DNA of 53,602 nucleotides from IMG/VR virus record IMGVR_UViG_3300028384_001121, positions 1-53,602 of that record. One strand, written 5' to 3'. The notes beneath the pieces were generated by a model that saw only the letters and a program-made list of their open reading frames with translations, made no database searches and was not told the DNA's origin. Position numbers and translations under genes: made by a program. Source of the stretch: a virus. Positions within the stretch are counted from its first letter, which is position 1. Each line of letters opens with the position of its first letter. Shown here in pieces: positions 44,179-52,870 of this stretch.

Positions 44179-45606
44179 TTAGCTCTTAGTGCACTCGAGG
44201 TGCAAGCAATTGGTTGCGCGGCGTACAGCCACACCACACTCCTTCATGAAGTGGACAGCAGAGCCATCAACGTCAGTAGCACGGAGAGCGTTTCCACCGA
44301 AGCCAGGAGGCACAGATGCACCAGCCACAGCCCAACGGACCAACTCACGACCCTTACGGGAGATGTACTGAACATTACGCTCACCATCGTAGGTGCTCAT
44401 ATCGAGGAAGACCATACGGTAAGACTCGAGCGGCAAACCAGTAACAGGGTGACGGTCGCTGTTCAAGGCACGTGCTCCGTGGTCAAACAGAGGTAAGTGG
44501 CGAACAGTGATTACGTGACCATCGATGTGCTGGTAAGACGTGAAGTAACCGCCGAGCATCAAGTTAGAACCGCTTCCACCGATGAAGCTAGAAGGATCAG
44601 TGTTCTTGATGTACGTACCGGCCTGAATCTCGTTCTTCATCGCGTTGTCGAACTCTTCCATACCACCGATACCGGTGAAGAGAGTGATGTTCATCTGCTG
44701 AGCATCGGTAGCGCCATACAAAGCGTCACGGACAACAGACTTAATCTTAGACGCGGTCAACTCAGAGTAAGTATCCACGTTAGGAATCTGCTCGAGGACA
44801 CCGGAACCGAGAGTAATCGGCTTACCGTTATCGTCCTTCAAGTGGATGATACCGTTAGCGTCACGGTTGTACTGAGAGTACCACAGTGCGTATTCGGTCT
44901 CTTCCTTCCAACGGAGCATGTGCTGGTACTCCTCAAAGTCATACCAGAGGTTAGTAGAGCGACCACCAACATTGAACTCGAAGTTCACCACACGGTCAGG
45001 CATGTTGCCTTCGTATGCGTAAGACTTACGAATCAAGCTGATTTGGTTACGCATCTTGGAAGGAGCAACCCAGTGGCTCTCGTTTCCGCGTGATCCGCTC
45101 ATTGCAGCAGGTGCGTACAACTGAACGAACAACTTGTTAGCGAAAGCAGAACCACCGACACCAGCACCATCAGCAGCCACCAATTGACAGCTGTACTCAT
45201 AGCCGTCCGCCACAGGAGTGGGGTCGTCCATAATACGGAGCTGAGTTCCGTCGGGAGCTTCGATGATGTACTGGCGCACGAACCAACGCTCATTAAAGGT
45301 CAGTTTAATTCGGGTGTGGTTCGCTCCAGTACCGGATTGAGCCTTGCACTCCAACGCCTTGTTCATACGGCCCATCACTGGGTAATCGTACTCAATGTCG
45401 TTGATGTACTTGGTAGCGCCCATACCCTCGGTCAAGTACGAAAGCGGGAAACGCTTGTCTTCTTGCCCAGCGAGATGGGTAATAACAGGAGAGAGAACGT
45501 CCGGTTGAGTGAGGAGAGCAGCGGCGAGGCTGTTCTCATCAGTCATGGCAGACGAGTTGAAGGTGTCTTCGTAAAGACGTAGCTTCTTAATGTTGTCAGC
45601 AGACAT
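44179..45606 (-). CDS. Major capsid protein (crAss-like)
   Basis: This 475-aa protein has the characteristic C-terminal signature HVITVRHLPLFDHGARALNS, HPVTGLPLESYRMVFLDMST and ERNVQYISRKGRELVRWAVA, ending in Cys-containing CLHLECTKS. These match my recollection of capsid proteins of Crassvirales and related marine phages, which have an HK97-type fold. The N-terminal region (about 1-60) is variable. The gene follows the scaffold gene by 23 nt and is followed by a terminator hairpin, the usual pattern for the most abundant virion protein. Confidence 0.9.
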   Translation of the reverse strand: MSADNIKKLRLYEDTFNSSAMTDENSLAAALLTQPDVLSPVITHLAGQEDKRFPLSYLTEGMGATKYINDIEYDYPVMGRMNKALECKAQSGTGANHTRIKLTFNERWFVRQYIIEAPDGTQLRIMDDPTPVADGYEYSCQLVAADGAGVGGSAFANKLFVQLYAPAAMSGSRGNESHWVAPSKMRNQISLIRKSYAYEGNMPDRVVNFEFNVGGRSTNLWYDFEEYQHMLRWKEETEYALWYSQYNRDANGIIHLKDDNGKPITLGSGVLEQIPNVDTYSELTASKIKSVVRDALYGATDAQQMNITLFTGIGGMEEFDNAMKNEIQAGTYIKNTDPSSFIGGSGSNLMLGGYFTSYQHIDGHVITVRHLPLFDHGARALNSDRHPVTGLPLESYRMVFLDMSTYDGERNVQYISRKGRELVRWAVAGASVPPGFGGNALRATDVDGSAVHFMKECGVAVRRATNCLHLECTKS

Positions 45607-45629
45607 GGTCTAAAGTTTAGAATTAAGGG

Positions 45630-46721
45630 TTATAAAAGATCTTTCAATGAGGGAAGTTTCTTTGGCGCCTTGTATGCGGTCTGCCCTCCTTTCATACGCT
45701 GATTGGATGGCTTACGCTGCTGCAGCTTTTCCTTTAAATTCTTTGCTTTCTTGGTGTTCTGTGTGTTGGACACAAGCTTGCTCAGGTCGAACTTCTTCCA
45801 AAGCAAGTATTCCATTGCGACTTGAGTTTCCAAGTCCATGCTTTCCCGCTCAACCAAACGTTGAGTGCGGCCTTGATTATCTACGGCATCGCTCATCCAT
45901 GAGAAGAACTTATTGCGATCCGCTGTAGGAATTTGAAATCCCCGTACGACGCCTTGGTCAATCGTGTCACGGATGCTCGCCCATTGTTGCTGGACTTGCC
46001 GTTGATTTTCCTCAGCTTGTTGTTGCTGTTGCTGTACCAACTCTTTCGCTTCACGCTCCTGAGCTGTTTTGAGCTTTCCTAAGCTGCGGTTAGCCTGACC
46101 CATAAGGATACCGGCATCCACATACTCTTGAACTGTTTCAGAAATCTCTTCAGCGGTGTAGCCCTGGCGTTGCAAGAACTCCTGAACAACCATACGCTGC
46201 ATAGAAACATCTTCGTCACTAAGCTCGATAGCTCCAAAATCCACGTTTGGATTCGTAGCCTCAAAGTATTTCTTACTGTCTCCACCGTTGTAGCGATACT
46301 GCAAGTACTGCTCAACGTCTGGGAACTGTGAGAACACTGCATCAAGTTGCTCTTTTGCAATCTCTTGAGCCACTGCTTGAGTAAATCCTACGACTCCGTC
46401 ATAGTCTTCACCAAACTCGCCTTGGACATCGTAGCCCATTTTTTGGCGCAAAGTGTCAATGATGCTCGCTTCTTCCTCTTCAACCGCTTCAGGTTCGTCA
46501 GAGGTCTCTGCTTCTGGTTCAGCGGCAGGTTCATCAGCAACTTCCTCAGCTGCCGGTTCCTCTACCTCTTCTTGTTGTTCAACTTCAGGCTCTGCAACTT
46601 CTTCTACAGGCGCCTCTTCTTCAACTGCCGCCTCGGGAGTAGGGATACTCGCTGGGGCTTGGTCATTGAGCAGGTTTGCTACGCTTACCTGACTCAAATC
46701 GAGTGATTTTTCTTCTGCCAT
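45630..46721 (-). CDS. Scaffold protein, 363 aa
   Basis: The first 90 residues are very acidic and Pro/Ala/Glu-rich (long runs of EEEAPVEEVAEPEVEQQEEV). The middle is helical with a Gln-rich coiled coil (KELVQQQQQQAEENQRQVQQ) and the C-terminus is basic (KAPKKLPSLKDLL). This layout, with its place between portal and capsid genes, is typical of phage scaffold proteins whose basic tail contacts the capsid. No protease active-site motif was seen, so cleavage of the scaffold would need another enzyme. Confidence 0.75.
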   Translation of the reverse strand: MAEEKSLDLSQVSVANLLNDQAPASIPTPEAAVEEEAPVEEVAEPEVEQQEEVEEPAAEEVADEPAAEPEAETSDEPEAVEEEEASIIDTLRQKMGYDVQGEFGEDYDGVVGFTQAVAQEIAKEQLDAVFSQFPDVEQYLQYRYNGGDSKKYFEATNPNVDFGAIELSDEDVSMQRMVVQEFLQRQGYTAEEISETVQEYVDAGILMGQANRSLGKLKTAQEREAKELVQQQQQQAEENQRQVQQQWASIRDTIDQGVVRGFQIPTADRNKFFSWMSDAVDNQGRTQRLVERESMDLETQVAMEYLLWKKFDLSKLVSNTQNTKKAKNLKEKLQQRKPSNQRMKGGQTAYKAPKKLPSLKDLL

Positions 46722-46726
46722 TGCTA

Positions 46727-46734
46727 CAAAAGTA
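46727..46734 (-). promoter_or_regulatory. Candidate Bacteroidota-type -7 element (TACTTTTG)
   Basis: The 70-bp gap between portal and scaffold genes, one of the longest in the module, contains TACTTTTG on the minus strand, an exact TAnnTTTG match, ending 5 nt before the scaffold ATG. No good -33 TTG is visible at normal spacing. Transcripts would be nearly leaderless, so this is weak. Confidence 0.3.
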
Positions 46735-46791
46735 TTTGATATACCGAATTATATGACGGATTCGCTATGAGAAACGTTTATTTTACTAATA

Positions 46792-48993
46792 TCAACCTTT
46801 TTGCCTCTGGAGGTCTACTTTTTGACGCTCCACCTCCAGCCTTGCCTTGTCAATTTCATCTTTACGGCCATTACCGTCGGCATCTGTAGTCATCTTTGCA
46901 GCAAGGTCCATCTTCTTCAACTCTACCTTAACAGCCCGGTCGCGCTCATTTTGATCCGCTTCAAACTGTTGCTTTTCAGCTTGCATTTGTTGTTGGGCTT
47001 GCACCTGTGCTTGCTGTTGCTGTTGTTGCATCTGCTGTTGTTGTTGTTGCATTTCCTTCTGCTTGCTGTCAACCTCTGCCAAGAGACTCTTGATTTTGCT
47101 GAAGTTGTTAGTATCCAAGATTTCTGCGATTGTACCTGGCTGCTGCCCGTTCTGCGCAAACGCCTGTGCGAGACCTTTGAGCTGTTGGAGCTTGTCTTGC
47201 TCGCGGCTATTGTTCTTGACAAAGACGCCATACTCCGCTTCTTGGTACTCCTCAGGGTCAATGTTGACCATAGCCGTACGCAAATCACTTGTTACGTAAG
47301 TCATCTTCTTACCCTCACGCCATGCAATCTTGCTTGTATCTAACAAGCCCAAGTACTCGCGCTCAATGAAGTTCTCGAACCGACGGAACAGCTCCTCGCT
47401 AATAACAGAAGACTGGAAAATGGCACGCTCAGTAACGCCCACACCATCAGAGGTTTTAACCTGACCCTTTCGTTGCCGGCTAATTCCAATCATCTCTTCC
47501 CACTCAGTCTTAATAGCCTGCAAAAGCTGGAACTGTGCAGCGATATACTGACCTAAGGACATATCCAGTACCTGATACTGGTTGAATGTCACGCGCTCGT
47601 TGTTCTTGCCTTCTGCCGTAGAGTCAATGAAAGCAAAACCCATAGCATCTGCGTAGTACATGAACTTTTCTTCATCCCAACCATGGCGTTTGGGAATTGT
47701 GTTCATCTCCATGAGCATAATCTTGTCCTTGTTCTTAGCAATAGACAGCTCCAATCGATAGTGAAAGACGTTGTAAAGCACCTGATACGCCAATCCCATG
47801 CTACACACACTAATGTTGTCACTGTGCCGATTGCTGTACACACGGCCATTGTAAGGCAGCTTGCAGACGGAAATGTTATTCATCTCATTGCGCTGCACCG
47901 GATGCGGTTGGTGAGACACATAGATGTCTTTATCGATTTGGTATCCTTCCCATACCTCGTTAACCCAGTAGTAGGTAATCTCCTCGCCCTCTTCTTTTTT
48001 GTAAGACTCGTCAACTACCATCTCCTGCTCCTGCCCTAACTCATCAGTGAACTTAAGAATACCTACACGGCTAAAGGACTTCCAGCAAACGTGCAAGACT
48101 TCCACCATACGGTCGGACTCGTCATCTTCGGGCTTGTTGATGAACATACTCTGGACACCTCCGTAGCTACTATCCCGGTATTTCCCATGCGGAGCTTCGA
48201 GTCGATCAATGTCTTTGCTGCTCAACACGTCATAGAAGCGGTCTACAACTTGGTTTACCGACATGATTTGACGGCGGACTACCCAGTCTGCGTCCTCAAT
48301 AAACTCTACATCTGGCCCTTTCTCGTAGTCAATATCCAAAGGCGACACGACATCGTACTCGACATCGTTCATGCATACATCCTTGTACGTGTAGCACTCA
48401 CCGGCAATAAGCCAGTCAAAAAACAAGCGCTGGCTTTTATCTTCAAAGTTGAGCCAGTCGAACAAGTAGTTCAATACCTCTTGACCTATGATGGCACGAG
48501 AATCTCGGTAGTTACTGAGCACCTGTTCCATGTACTCTTCTGCAACAGGCATTTCTTGGGACTCCTGGCCCGTTTCCATTCCCTGCGCATTGGCCTCATT
48601 GATAAACACCTGCTCTAAGTACTCCTTGAACTGCTGCTGGCGGTACTTATCAAAGCGTGATTCAATATCAGCGTTGCGTACAACCACCTGATATGCCATG
48701 GGACGCTTAGCTTTCTCACCTAGCAGCAGGTCAACTACCGGCTTGATGATGTTATAATTCCTCAGACGTGCAGGAAAGTTCTTCTTTGCCCAAGCCTCAC
48801 TGTTGTAGGGATTGGTGACATAGTTATAGTCCGCCTCACGGATATTACCGTTATAGGCTTCGTAGTACGTCTGCAAGGTGTGCTTGGTGCTCGTGCTAAA
48901 GCTGCTGCGGTTAATGAATGCACGAATGCACTCTTTAGCCCAGTCTTTAGTCTTGCGAGACCTAGCAATTTTTTGTTTAGGGATTTGAAACAT
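46792..48993 (-). CDS. Portal protein, 733 aa
   Basis: N-terminal motifs YYEAYNGNIREADYNYVTNP, then NFPARLRNYNIIKPVVDLLL followed by GEKAKRP, are characteristic of crAss-like and related phage portals. The central part includes the typical DVCMNDVEYDVVSPLDIDYE and RLELSIAKNKDKIMLMEMNT segments. The C-terminal 110 residues form a poly-Gln coiled coil (QQQQQQMQQQQQQAQ) with charged helices. The portal is the dodecameric ring for DNA passage. The start is 12 bp after the terminase stop region, and a gap of 70 bp separates it from the scaffold gene. Confidence 0.9.
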   Translation of the reverse strand: MFQIPKQKIARSRKTKDWAKECIRAFINRSSFSTSTKHTLQTYYEAYNGNIREADYNYVTNPYNSEAWAKKNFPARLRNYNIIKPVVDLLLGEKAKRPMAYQVVVRNADIESRFDKYRQQQFKEYLEQVFINEANAQGMETGQESQEMPVAEEYMEQVLSNYRDSRAIIGQEVLNYLFDWLNFEDKSQRLFFDWLIAGECYTYKDVCMNDVEYDVVSPLDIDYEKGPDVEFIEDADWVVRRQIMSVNQVVDRFYDVLSSKDIDRLEAPHGKYRDSSYGGVQSMFINKPEDDESDRMVEVLHVCWKSFSRVGILKFTDELGQEQEMVVDESYKKEEGEEITYYWVNEVWEGYQIDKDIYVSHQPHPVQRNEMNNISVCKLPYNGRVYSNRHSDNISVCSMGLAYQVLYNVFHYRLELSIAKNKDKIMLMEMNTIPKRHGWDEEKFMYYADAMGFAFIDSTAEGKNNERVTFNQYQVLDMSLGQYIAAQFQLLQAIKTEWEEMIGISRQRKGQVKTSDGVGVTERAIFQSSVISEELFRRFENFIEREYLGLLDTSKIAWREGKKMTYVTSDLRTAMVNIDPEEYQEAEYGVFVKNNSREQDKLQQLKGLAQAFAQNGQQPGTIAEILDTNNFSKIKSLLAEVDSKQKEMQQQQQQMQQQQQQAQVQAQQQMQAEKQQFEADQNERDRAVKVELKKMDLAAKMTTDADGNGRKDEIDKARLEVERQKVDLQRQKG

Positions 48994-49004
48994 CCGTATG
49001 CGTT

Positions 49005-51014
49005 TTATGAGAAGAAGGCTCGATCAAAAAAAGTGTTTTCGCTCTGTTGCTCTACTAACTGAACTTCTTTTGTATGCAGATCCTTCAGATGGAACATGCC
49101 TACCAGCAGGGCCGATACCCGGTCAAAGTTTCCGCGCCTGTTGTACTTTACCAGCTCATCGATAAGTGCTATATCGTAAATGAAATGCAAGTTGAGTTTT
49201 TGCTCGCCTTGCTCATCACGACCTCTCGGTGTCTTGAGCCAGTCTCGTAAGTAAATTTCTGCTTGTCCTTTGCGTTCTTTGCTACCCATGCTCATACCGT
49301 AGCTACGGCCTAGCTTGCGTATCCGAACGTTGTCTGTTTTGTCGAAGATTTCTACCTCCGGCATCAGATACTGCATTAATTTATGACGCTTGGCATAAGG
49401 AATAATCTCACCTCGGTCATTCTCAAAACCTATACGTGCATTATAATACTTTGCTAGCAAAAATAGGTTATAGTTGTACTCATCCTGCGTATCAGGACGT
49501 CCTACATACGAAGCAACGATCATATCGTCCGGCTGACTAAGCGTATTTACACGTTTTATGACGTATGCAGCTCCTAAAGACGTGCCATAGCCATCCTGAG
49601 CGTAAGGGTCATGGACGATGATGTACAAATCACGTGGCACCTCGCCATTTTGCTTGTAGGGTGACTGATAAACTACTGGACATCCGGTAGTATCGTCCCC
49701 GCGTTGTACCGGAAACTTCATAACAGGGCGAAGTCGGTCATCTGGGCGTAATTTGATGCCCTCTTTGCCCTCTACAAGGTGCCCTGCTACAGCTAAACTC
49801 TTGAACATACCGCTGCGAACTAGCTCATTGCGGTGCTCAATCAACGAAGCTGTAGGAAATACGTTGCTACTGTGCTGTAGAAAGGCTTCTTTAGGAGTGA
49901 ACGGATACTCAGTAATATGCTTATCAAGTACCCCCGCATCTTTTGCGTCACGCTTGATTTGCTCACGTGTAGCCTCCTCAGATTGGCGAGCACCTGCAAT
50001 ATCGCTATTGCCGTCGTGGTCCATATGCCCAATCTTGTTTTTGTATGCCGGAAAGAAGTACCCACAAGTAGTATGGTCGCTGCTTTCGTCCCAGATATTG
50101 GTAATAGGTAGGAGGTTGTATGCTTCTGGGTTATAGAACATACTCTCAAAGTCGATAGTACCTCCAGCCATGTCACCACCCGTACCAAATAGAATCATCT
50201 GCCCCGTGGTGATACCTCCATCCTCTACAGTTGGCTTAGTTGCCAGGTATGACGCCTTAAGATTGTCAAAAGCACCACACTCTTCGAAGATTACGATGGA
50301 AGCATCTTTACCACGAGCAGCGTCTGGGTTGTCTTTAAATGTGATAGCCTCTACTTCCGACTTGTAGCCCTTCTCCACCTGCTGGCCCGACATATACTCT
50401 AAATAGCTGGCTCTGCGGTGGTTTTGCTTGTCTACGACTTGGCGCCTTTTAGCCCAGCCGGTATGCTCATTCAAGAAGTTCATGTTGTCGGTAACCATTG
50501 CCATGATACCTTTAGGGTACAAGTACTTCTTGTCAAATGCGCATAAAAGGGTGTAGCTGTTACGTTCCGTATTGAACGTATTCGTAACAAGAGCAGCGTT
50601 TTTATAAGAGAATCCCTTACGACGCGCCTTACCTACGATCATATGACGCCCTCCATTCATATGAGCCTCTTCCACGTGTGTGGAAAGGTTCAACCTTTCA
50701 TAGTCTACTGGTTTGATCCCGTTACGGGCTATCTCTTGCAGCCAGAAGTATTCATAGTCCCCATCCCAGAAGTTGGGAAAGCTCAGAATCTTCTTGTTAC
50801 CCTTGTCAGTCAGCTTTATCTGCACGTAATTCAAGTAGAAGTAATGGTGTCCAGTGATGGACACATCTCCTACAGTGTACCCCTCAGTACACCGGCGTAA
50901 CTCCTCTGCCCAAAACTCGAAATATGCCGCAGACCCCTCTGGGTCGCCGCAGTAAAAGCCGTGGTCTAGAAAATGACGGCCTGCTCTATTGAATTCTTGG
51001 GTGTTAGTCAACAT
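49005..51014 (-). CDS. terL: Terminase large subunit
   Basis: I chose ATG 51014 rather than TTG 51023 because the upstream gene stops at 51020, giving 669 aa. The ATPase domain has a divergent Walker A (IVGKARRKGFSYKNA, 126-140), Walker B followed by the catalytic acidic pair (SIVIFEECGAFD, 239-250) and coupling motif FGTGGD (276-281). The nuclease domain has acidic candidates D469 in IIVHDPY and E531/D533 in ENDRGE. This packages DNA into the prohead through the portal. The first 70 residues (FLDHGFYCGDPEGSAAYFEF) resemble those of crAss-like terminases. A small subunit is not clearly recognised nearby. Confidence 0.9.
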   Translation of the reverse strand: MLTNTQEFNRAGRHFLDHGFYCGDPEGSAAYFEFWAEELRRCTEGYTVGDVSITGHHYFYLNYVQIKLTDKGNKKILSFPNFWDGDYEYFWLQEIARNGIKPVDYERLNLSTHVEEAHMNGGRHMIVGKARRKGFSYKNAALVTNTFNTERNSYTLLCAFDKKYLYPKGIMAMVTDNMNFLNEHTGWAKRRQVVDKQNHRRASYLEYMSGQQVEKGYKSEVEAITFKDNPDAARGKDASIVIFEECGAFDNLKASYLATKPTVEDGGITTGQMILFGTGGDMAGGTIDFESMFYNPEAYNLLPITNIWDESSDHTTCGYFFPAYKNKIGHMDHDGNSDIAGARQSEEATREQIKRDAKDAGVLDKHITEYPFTPKEAFLQHSSNVFPTASLIEHRNELVRSGMFKSLAVAGHLVEGKEGIKLRPDDRLRPVMKFPVQRGDDTTGCPVVYQSPYKQNGEVPRDLYIIVHDPYAQDGYGTSLGAAYVIKRVNTLSQPDDMIVASYVGRPDTQDEYNYNLFLLAKYYNARIGFENDRGEIIPYAKRHKLMQYLMPEVEIFDKTDNVRIRKLGRSYGMSMGSKERKGQAEIYLRDWLKTPRGRDEQGEQKLNLHFIYDIALIDELVKYNRRGNFDRVSALLVGMFHLKDLHTKEVQLVEQQSENTFFDRAFFS

Positions 51015-51019
51015 CGTCG

Positions 51020-51583
51020 TCAATCTTCGAAGAGACCTTTTTTACCCCCGCCTTTGATACGCGTGTCGTTGGATTCTTCCTTACGGACTTTCTCTTCAAG
51101 AACGGTAATGTTCTCAATCGCCTTAGGGAGCTTTTCAGAAATCTCCAACATGCGTGTAACGGAACGAGTAACAGGGTCAATATCTTCCAAATCAGGATCA
51201 GCAAGAGCAGCGTCAATGCGCTCACGTAGCGTATCGATGAGACGACTGCTCGTAAGAAGACCCTCCCTAATAGATGCAAGACTTTTAAGGGTGGGAGTTT
51301 TTGACAGCTCCAAATACTTCGCAATAGCTGCTTTGACTTTGTCATCGGGCTTATAGTCTTTGCCCAACCCTGTATCTGTGGACACGCGTAAGCGCCGCTC
51401 GTCTTCCGGATAAATGTAGTAGGGCGATTTGTGGTCGTGGATAAAGTAGATGTAGCTAAACTCTTTGAGCGCCTCTTTCTTATCCTTCGTCCGGTCACGT
51501 GTGAGCAGCGCTTTAAACTCTGGAATGAGTTTCAGCTCTACGTCTACTACTACTTTAAAGTTTTCTTCTCTGAATAACCGCAT
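51020..51583 (-). CDS. Conserved protein upstream of terminase, 187 aa
   Basis: The sequence VVDVELKLIPEFKALLTRDR, then FSYIYFIHDHKSPYYIYPED, followed by a helical acidic C-terminal half (TRSVTRMLEISEKLPKAIEN), fits a conserved gene lying immediately before the terminase in many Bacteroidota phages. The position suggests a packaging role such as a small terminase subunit, but no helix-turn-helix or oligomerisation motif is evident. It ends in GGGKKGLFED. It overlaps the HU-like gene upstream by 29 nt and is 5 nt from the terminase start. Confidence 0.65.
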   Translation of the reverse strand: MRLFREENFKVVVDVELKLIPEFKALLTRDRTKDKKEALKEFSYIYFIHDHKSPYYIYPEDERRLRVSTDTGLGKDYKPDDKVKAAIAKYLELSKTPTLKSLASIREGLLTSSRLIDTLRERIDAALADPDLEDIDPVTRSVTRMLEISEKLPKAIENITVLEEKVRKEESNDTRIKGGGKKGLFED

Positions 51584-51767
51584 GGTTCAGTTTTGAGAGC
51601 CGCCCAGGTTTGACATAGAACTTGCCGAGATATGGTAGGCGCACGGTACTAAAGGCGCCCTTCTCCATGTGCTTACGCAGAAATCCAAACTGACTCATTA
51701 CTACCTCTGCCACCTCCTCATACGTGCCTCCATCCTCCTCAACAATCTCAAGGATGATTTCATGCAT
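51555..51767 (-). CDS. Small HU/IHF-like DNA-binding protein candidate, 70 aa
   Basis: The start at ATG 51767 gives MHEIILEIVEEDGGTYEEVA; the longer reading would overlap the previous stop. Two N-terminal helices precede KGAFSTVRLPYLGKFYVKPG followed by RLSKLN, which matches the HU/IHF pattern (G-x-x-V-x-L-x-x-x-G-x-F ... R), with a shortened arm. Crassvirales encode IHF-like subunits, and such proteins bend DNA during packaging or recombination. The start follows the previous stop by 4 nt in the context TAAAATAATG. Confidence 0.55.
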   Translation of the reverse strand: MHEIILEIVEEDGGTYEEVAEVVMSQFGFLRKHMEKGAFSTVRLPYLGKFYVKPGRLSKLNHAVIQRRKL

Positions 51768-51771
51768 TATT

Positions 51772-51984
51772 TTACTCGGGCGGGGCATATACAAAGTAGG
51801 TTATGGTCGGGTGTTCGGGGCCTATAGCAATCTCAGTCTCGTAGTTTACAGCCTGTCCTTCAAGCTCAGCAGCCATTTGCAGTTCAAACGCAAAGAGTAC
51901 GTCGAGACTTTGAATCTCATACTCCAGCTTGAACAGCGGTTTCTGCGACGATGAATTTGAAGGTAAGAGACTCAAGGGTTCCAT
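51772..51984 (-). CDS. Small acidic protein, 70 aa
   Basis: After a poorly conserved-looking start (MEPLSLLPSNSSSQKPLFKL) comes EYEIQSLDVLFAFELQMAAE, followed by beta-like strands (NYETEIAIGPEHPTITYFVY). The reading overlaps the upstream wHTH-like gene by 68 nt, a large overlap, so the true start may be a non-ATG codon further in. No family is recognised. It keeps the operon spacing, ending 4 nt before the HU-like gene. Confidence 0.5.
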   Translation of the reverse strand: MEPLSLLPSNSSSQKPLFKLEYEIQSLDVLFAFELQMAAELEGQAVNYETEIAIGPEHPTITYFVYAPPE

Positions 51985-52270
51985 CAGGTTTTACAATGTC
52001 GTTGTAGCGGTACACTCCACTGCGATCCTTATAGATAACCTGCTTGTCCTTTAAACTCTTTACATAGTTGTTTAGCACCGACACGCTCTTAAAGCTCATC
52101 ACTTCAGCTACGTGCTTACGTGCTTGCATACTGCATGCTACTTCTTGGTCGTACTCTAAGAAATGTAGCAAGGCATCTAGCTCACGCGGAGTCAGCTTCA
52201 AGATACCATTCAATAGCTCTAAGTAGTGGCGTACGAAACTTTTCTTACTTGTTTGAATCTCCAGCTGCAT
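51917..52270 (-). CDS. Winged-helix-like regulatory or packaging protein, 117 aa
   Basis: Residues about 25-85 read LKLTPRELDALLHFLEYDQE, then SFKSVSVLNNYVKSLKDKQV. This helical arrangement, ending in a strand IYKDRSGVYRYNDI, resembles a winged helix-turn-helix with the recognition helix near SVSVLNNYVK. Such small proteins act as transcription regulators or small terminase subunits. It lies at the head of the late module, before the HU-like and terminase genes, which fits either role. It overlaps the preceding gene by 26 nt. Confidence 0.55.
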   Translation of the reverse strand: MQLEIQTSKKSFVRHYLELLNGILKLTPRELDALLHFLEYDQEVACSMQARKHVAEVMSFKSVSVLNNYVKSLKDKQVIYKDRSGVYRYNDIVKPDGTLESLTFKFIVAETAVQAGV

Positions 52271-52550
52271 TCTCCTGGTATTTGTTCACGCGATCAATCT
52301 TACGGTTCAAGCGCTTCTTGAGCAGCACACGAACTTGTTTAAGTAAAATGATGCAACACTGATTCTCGACTGAGAAGTTCTTGTTCTGTAATGCGTACAG
52401 ACGATCGATGAGCATGCTTACCACCTCCTCATTGGTCGTCCCTGGATTAAACCCGGTAGGTGTCTTCTCTGTGAAGCGCACCGTTTGGTACTCAGTTTCT
52501 GACTTGAAGTTGTGCAGCCGATACTCTATCCCGGGCTTGACAATTTCCAT
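52245..52550 (-). CDS. Tad1/Acb2-like candidate cyclic-nucleotide sponge (anti-immune)
   Basis: The pattern KPGIEYRLHNFKSETEYQTV, then RFTEKTP, then GTTNEEVVSMLIDRLYALQN, then FSVENQCCIILLKQVRVLLKKR matches the layout I remember for the Acb2/Tad1 hairpin family: a PG-x-x-Y-x-L-x-N-F strand, then GTTNEEV-x-x-x-L-I-DR-L-x-x-L, then an EN-x-x-x-I helix. Members of that family bind immune second messengers (gcADPR for Thoeris, cyclic di/oligonucleotides for CBASS) and block host defence. The family's C-terminal TADR...GVEGKH motif is altered here, so the ligand may differ. The gene lies near the divergence point, where accessory genes are common. It has a 30-bp upstream gap containing TATATTTC. 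Confidence 0.6.
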   Translation of the reverse strand: MEIVKPGIEYRLHNFKSETEYQTVRFTEKTPTGFNPGTTNEEVVSMLIDRLYALQNKNFSVENQCCIILLKQVRVLLKKRLNRKIDRVNKYQENAAGDSNK

Positions 52551-52580
52551 GACATTTAATTTACCCGAAATATAGGAAAA

Positions 52581-52856
52581 TTATACAGCCTCAGCTTGCT
52601 GTTCCCTAAACCTGCGCTTATTATAGATTTTCTTGGTCACCATATCCTTCTCCTCTGTGGTCGCAATGGCTTGATAAAACTCATTATCCATCGCCTTAAT
52701 CTCAACCAAGAACTGATACCAGATCTGCTCAGCGGCAAGCGGGTTCTCCATGTCAAACTTACTCTTAGTACCCATATTAGCTTGAATACAAGCATTGATC
52801 TCTAATAGGGCATCAATCTTCTTACGTGTCTCCACGTCCTTGTAGTACTTACTCAT
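52581..52856 (-). CDS. Small helical protein, 91 aa
   Basis: A charged, helical sequence (VETRKKIDALLEINACIQAN ... IWYQFLVEIKAMDNEFYQAI) with a basic C-terminus (KKIYNKRRFREQQAEAV). No family is recognised. It fits the operon: a 14-bp gap upstream and 30 bp downstream to the sponge candidate. The function is unknown. Confidence 0.55.
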   Translation of the reverse strand: MSKYYKDVETRKKIDALLEINACIQANMGTKSKFDMENPLAAEQIWYQFLVEIKAMDNEFYQAIATTEEKDMVTKKIYNKRRFREQQAEAV

Positions 52857-52870
52857 AATAACATTACAGA

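Noticed and set aside
44497-45093. 198-codon plus-strand frame opposite the capsid gene
   Set aside because: The capsid frame on the other strand has clear family motifs; this one is Val/Thr-rich antisense sequence.
46801-47343. Leu-rich 180-codon plus-strand frame that looks like a membrane protein
   Set aside because: Antisense of the poly-Gln coiled coil of the portal (CAG/CAA read backwards gives Leu/Cys).
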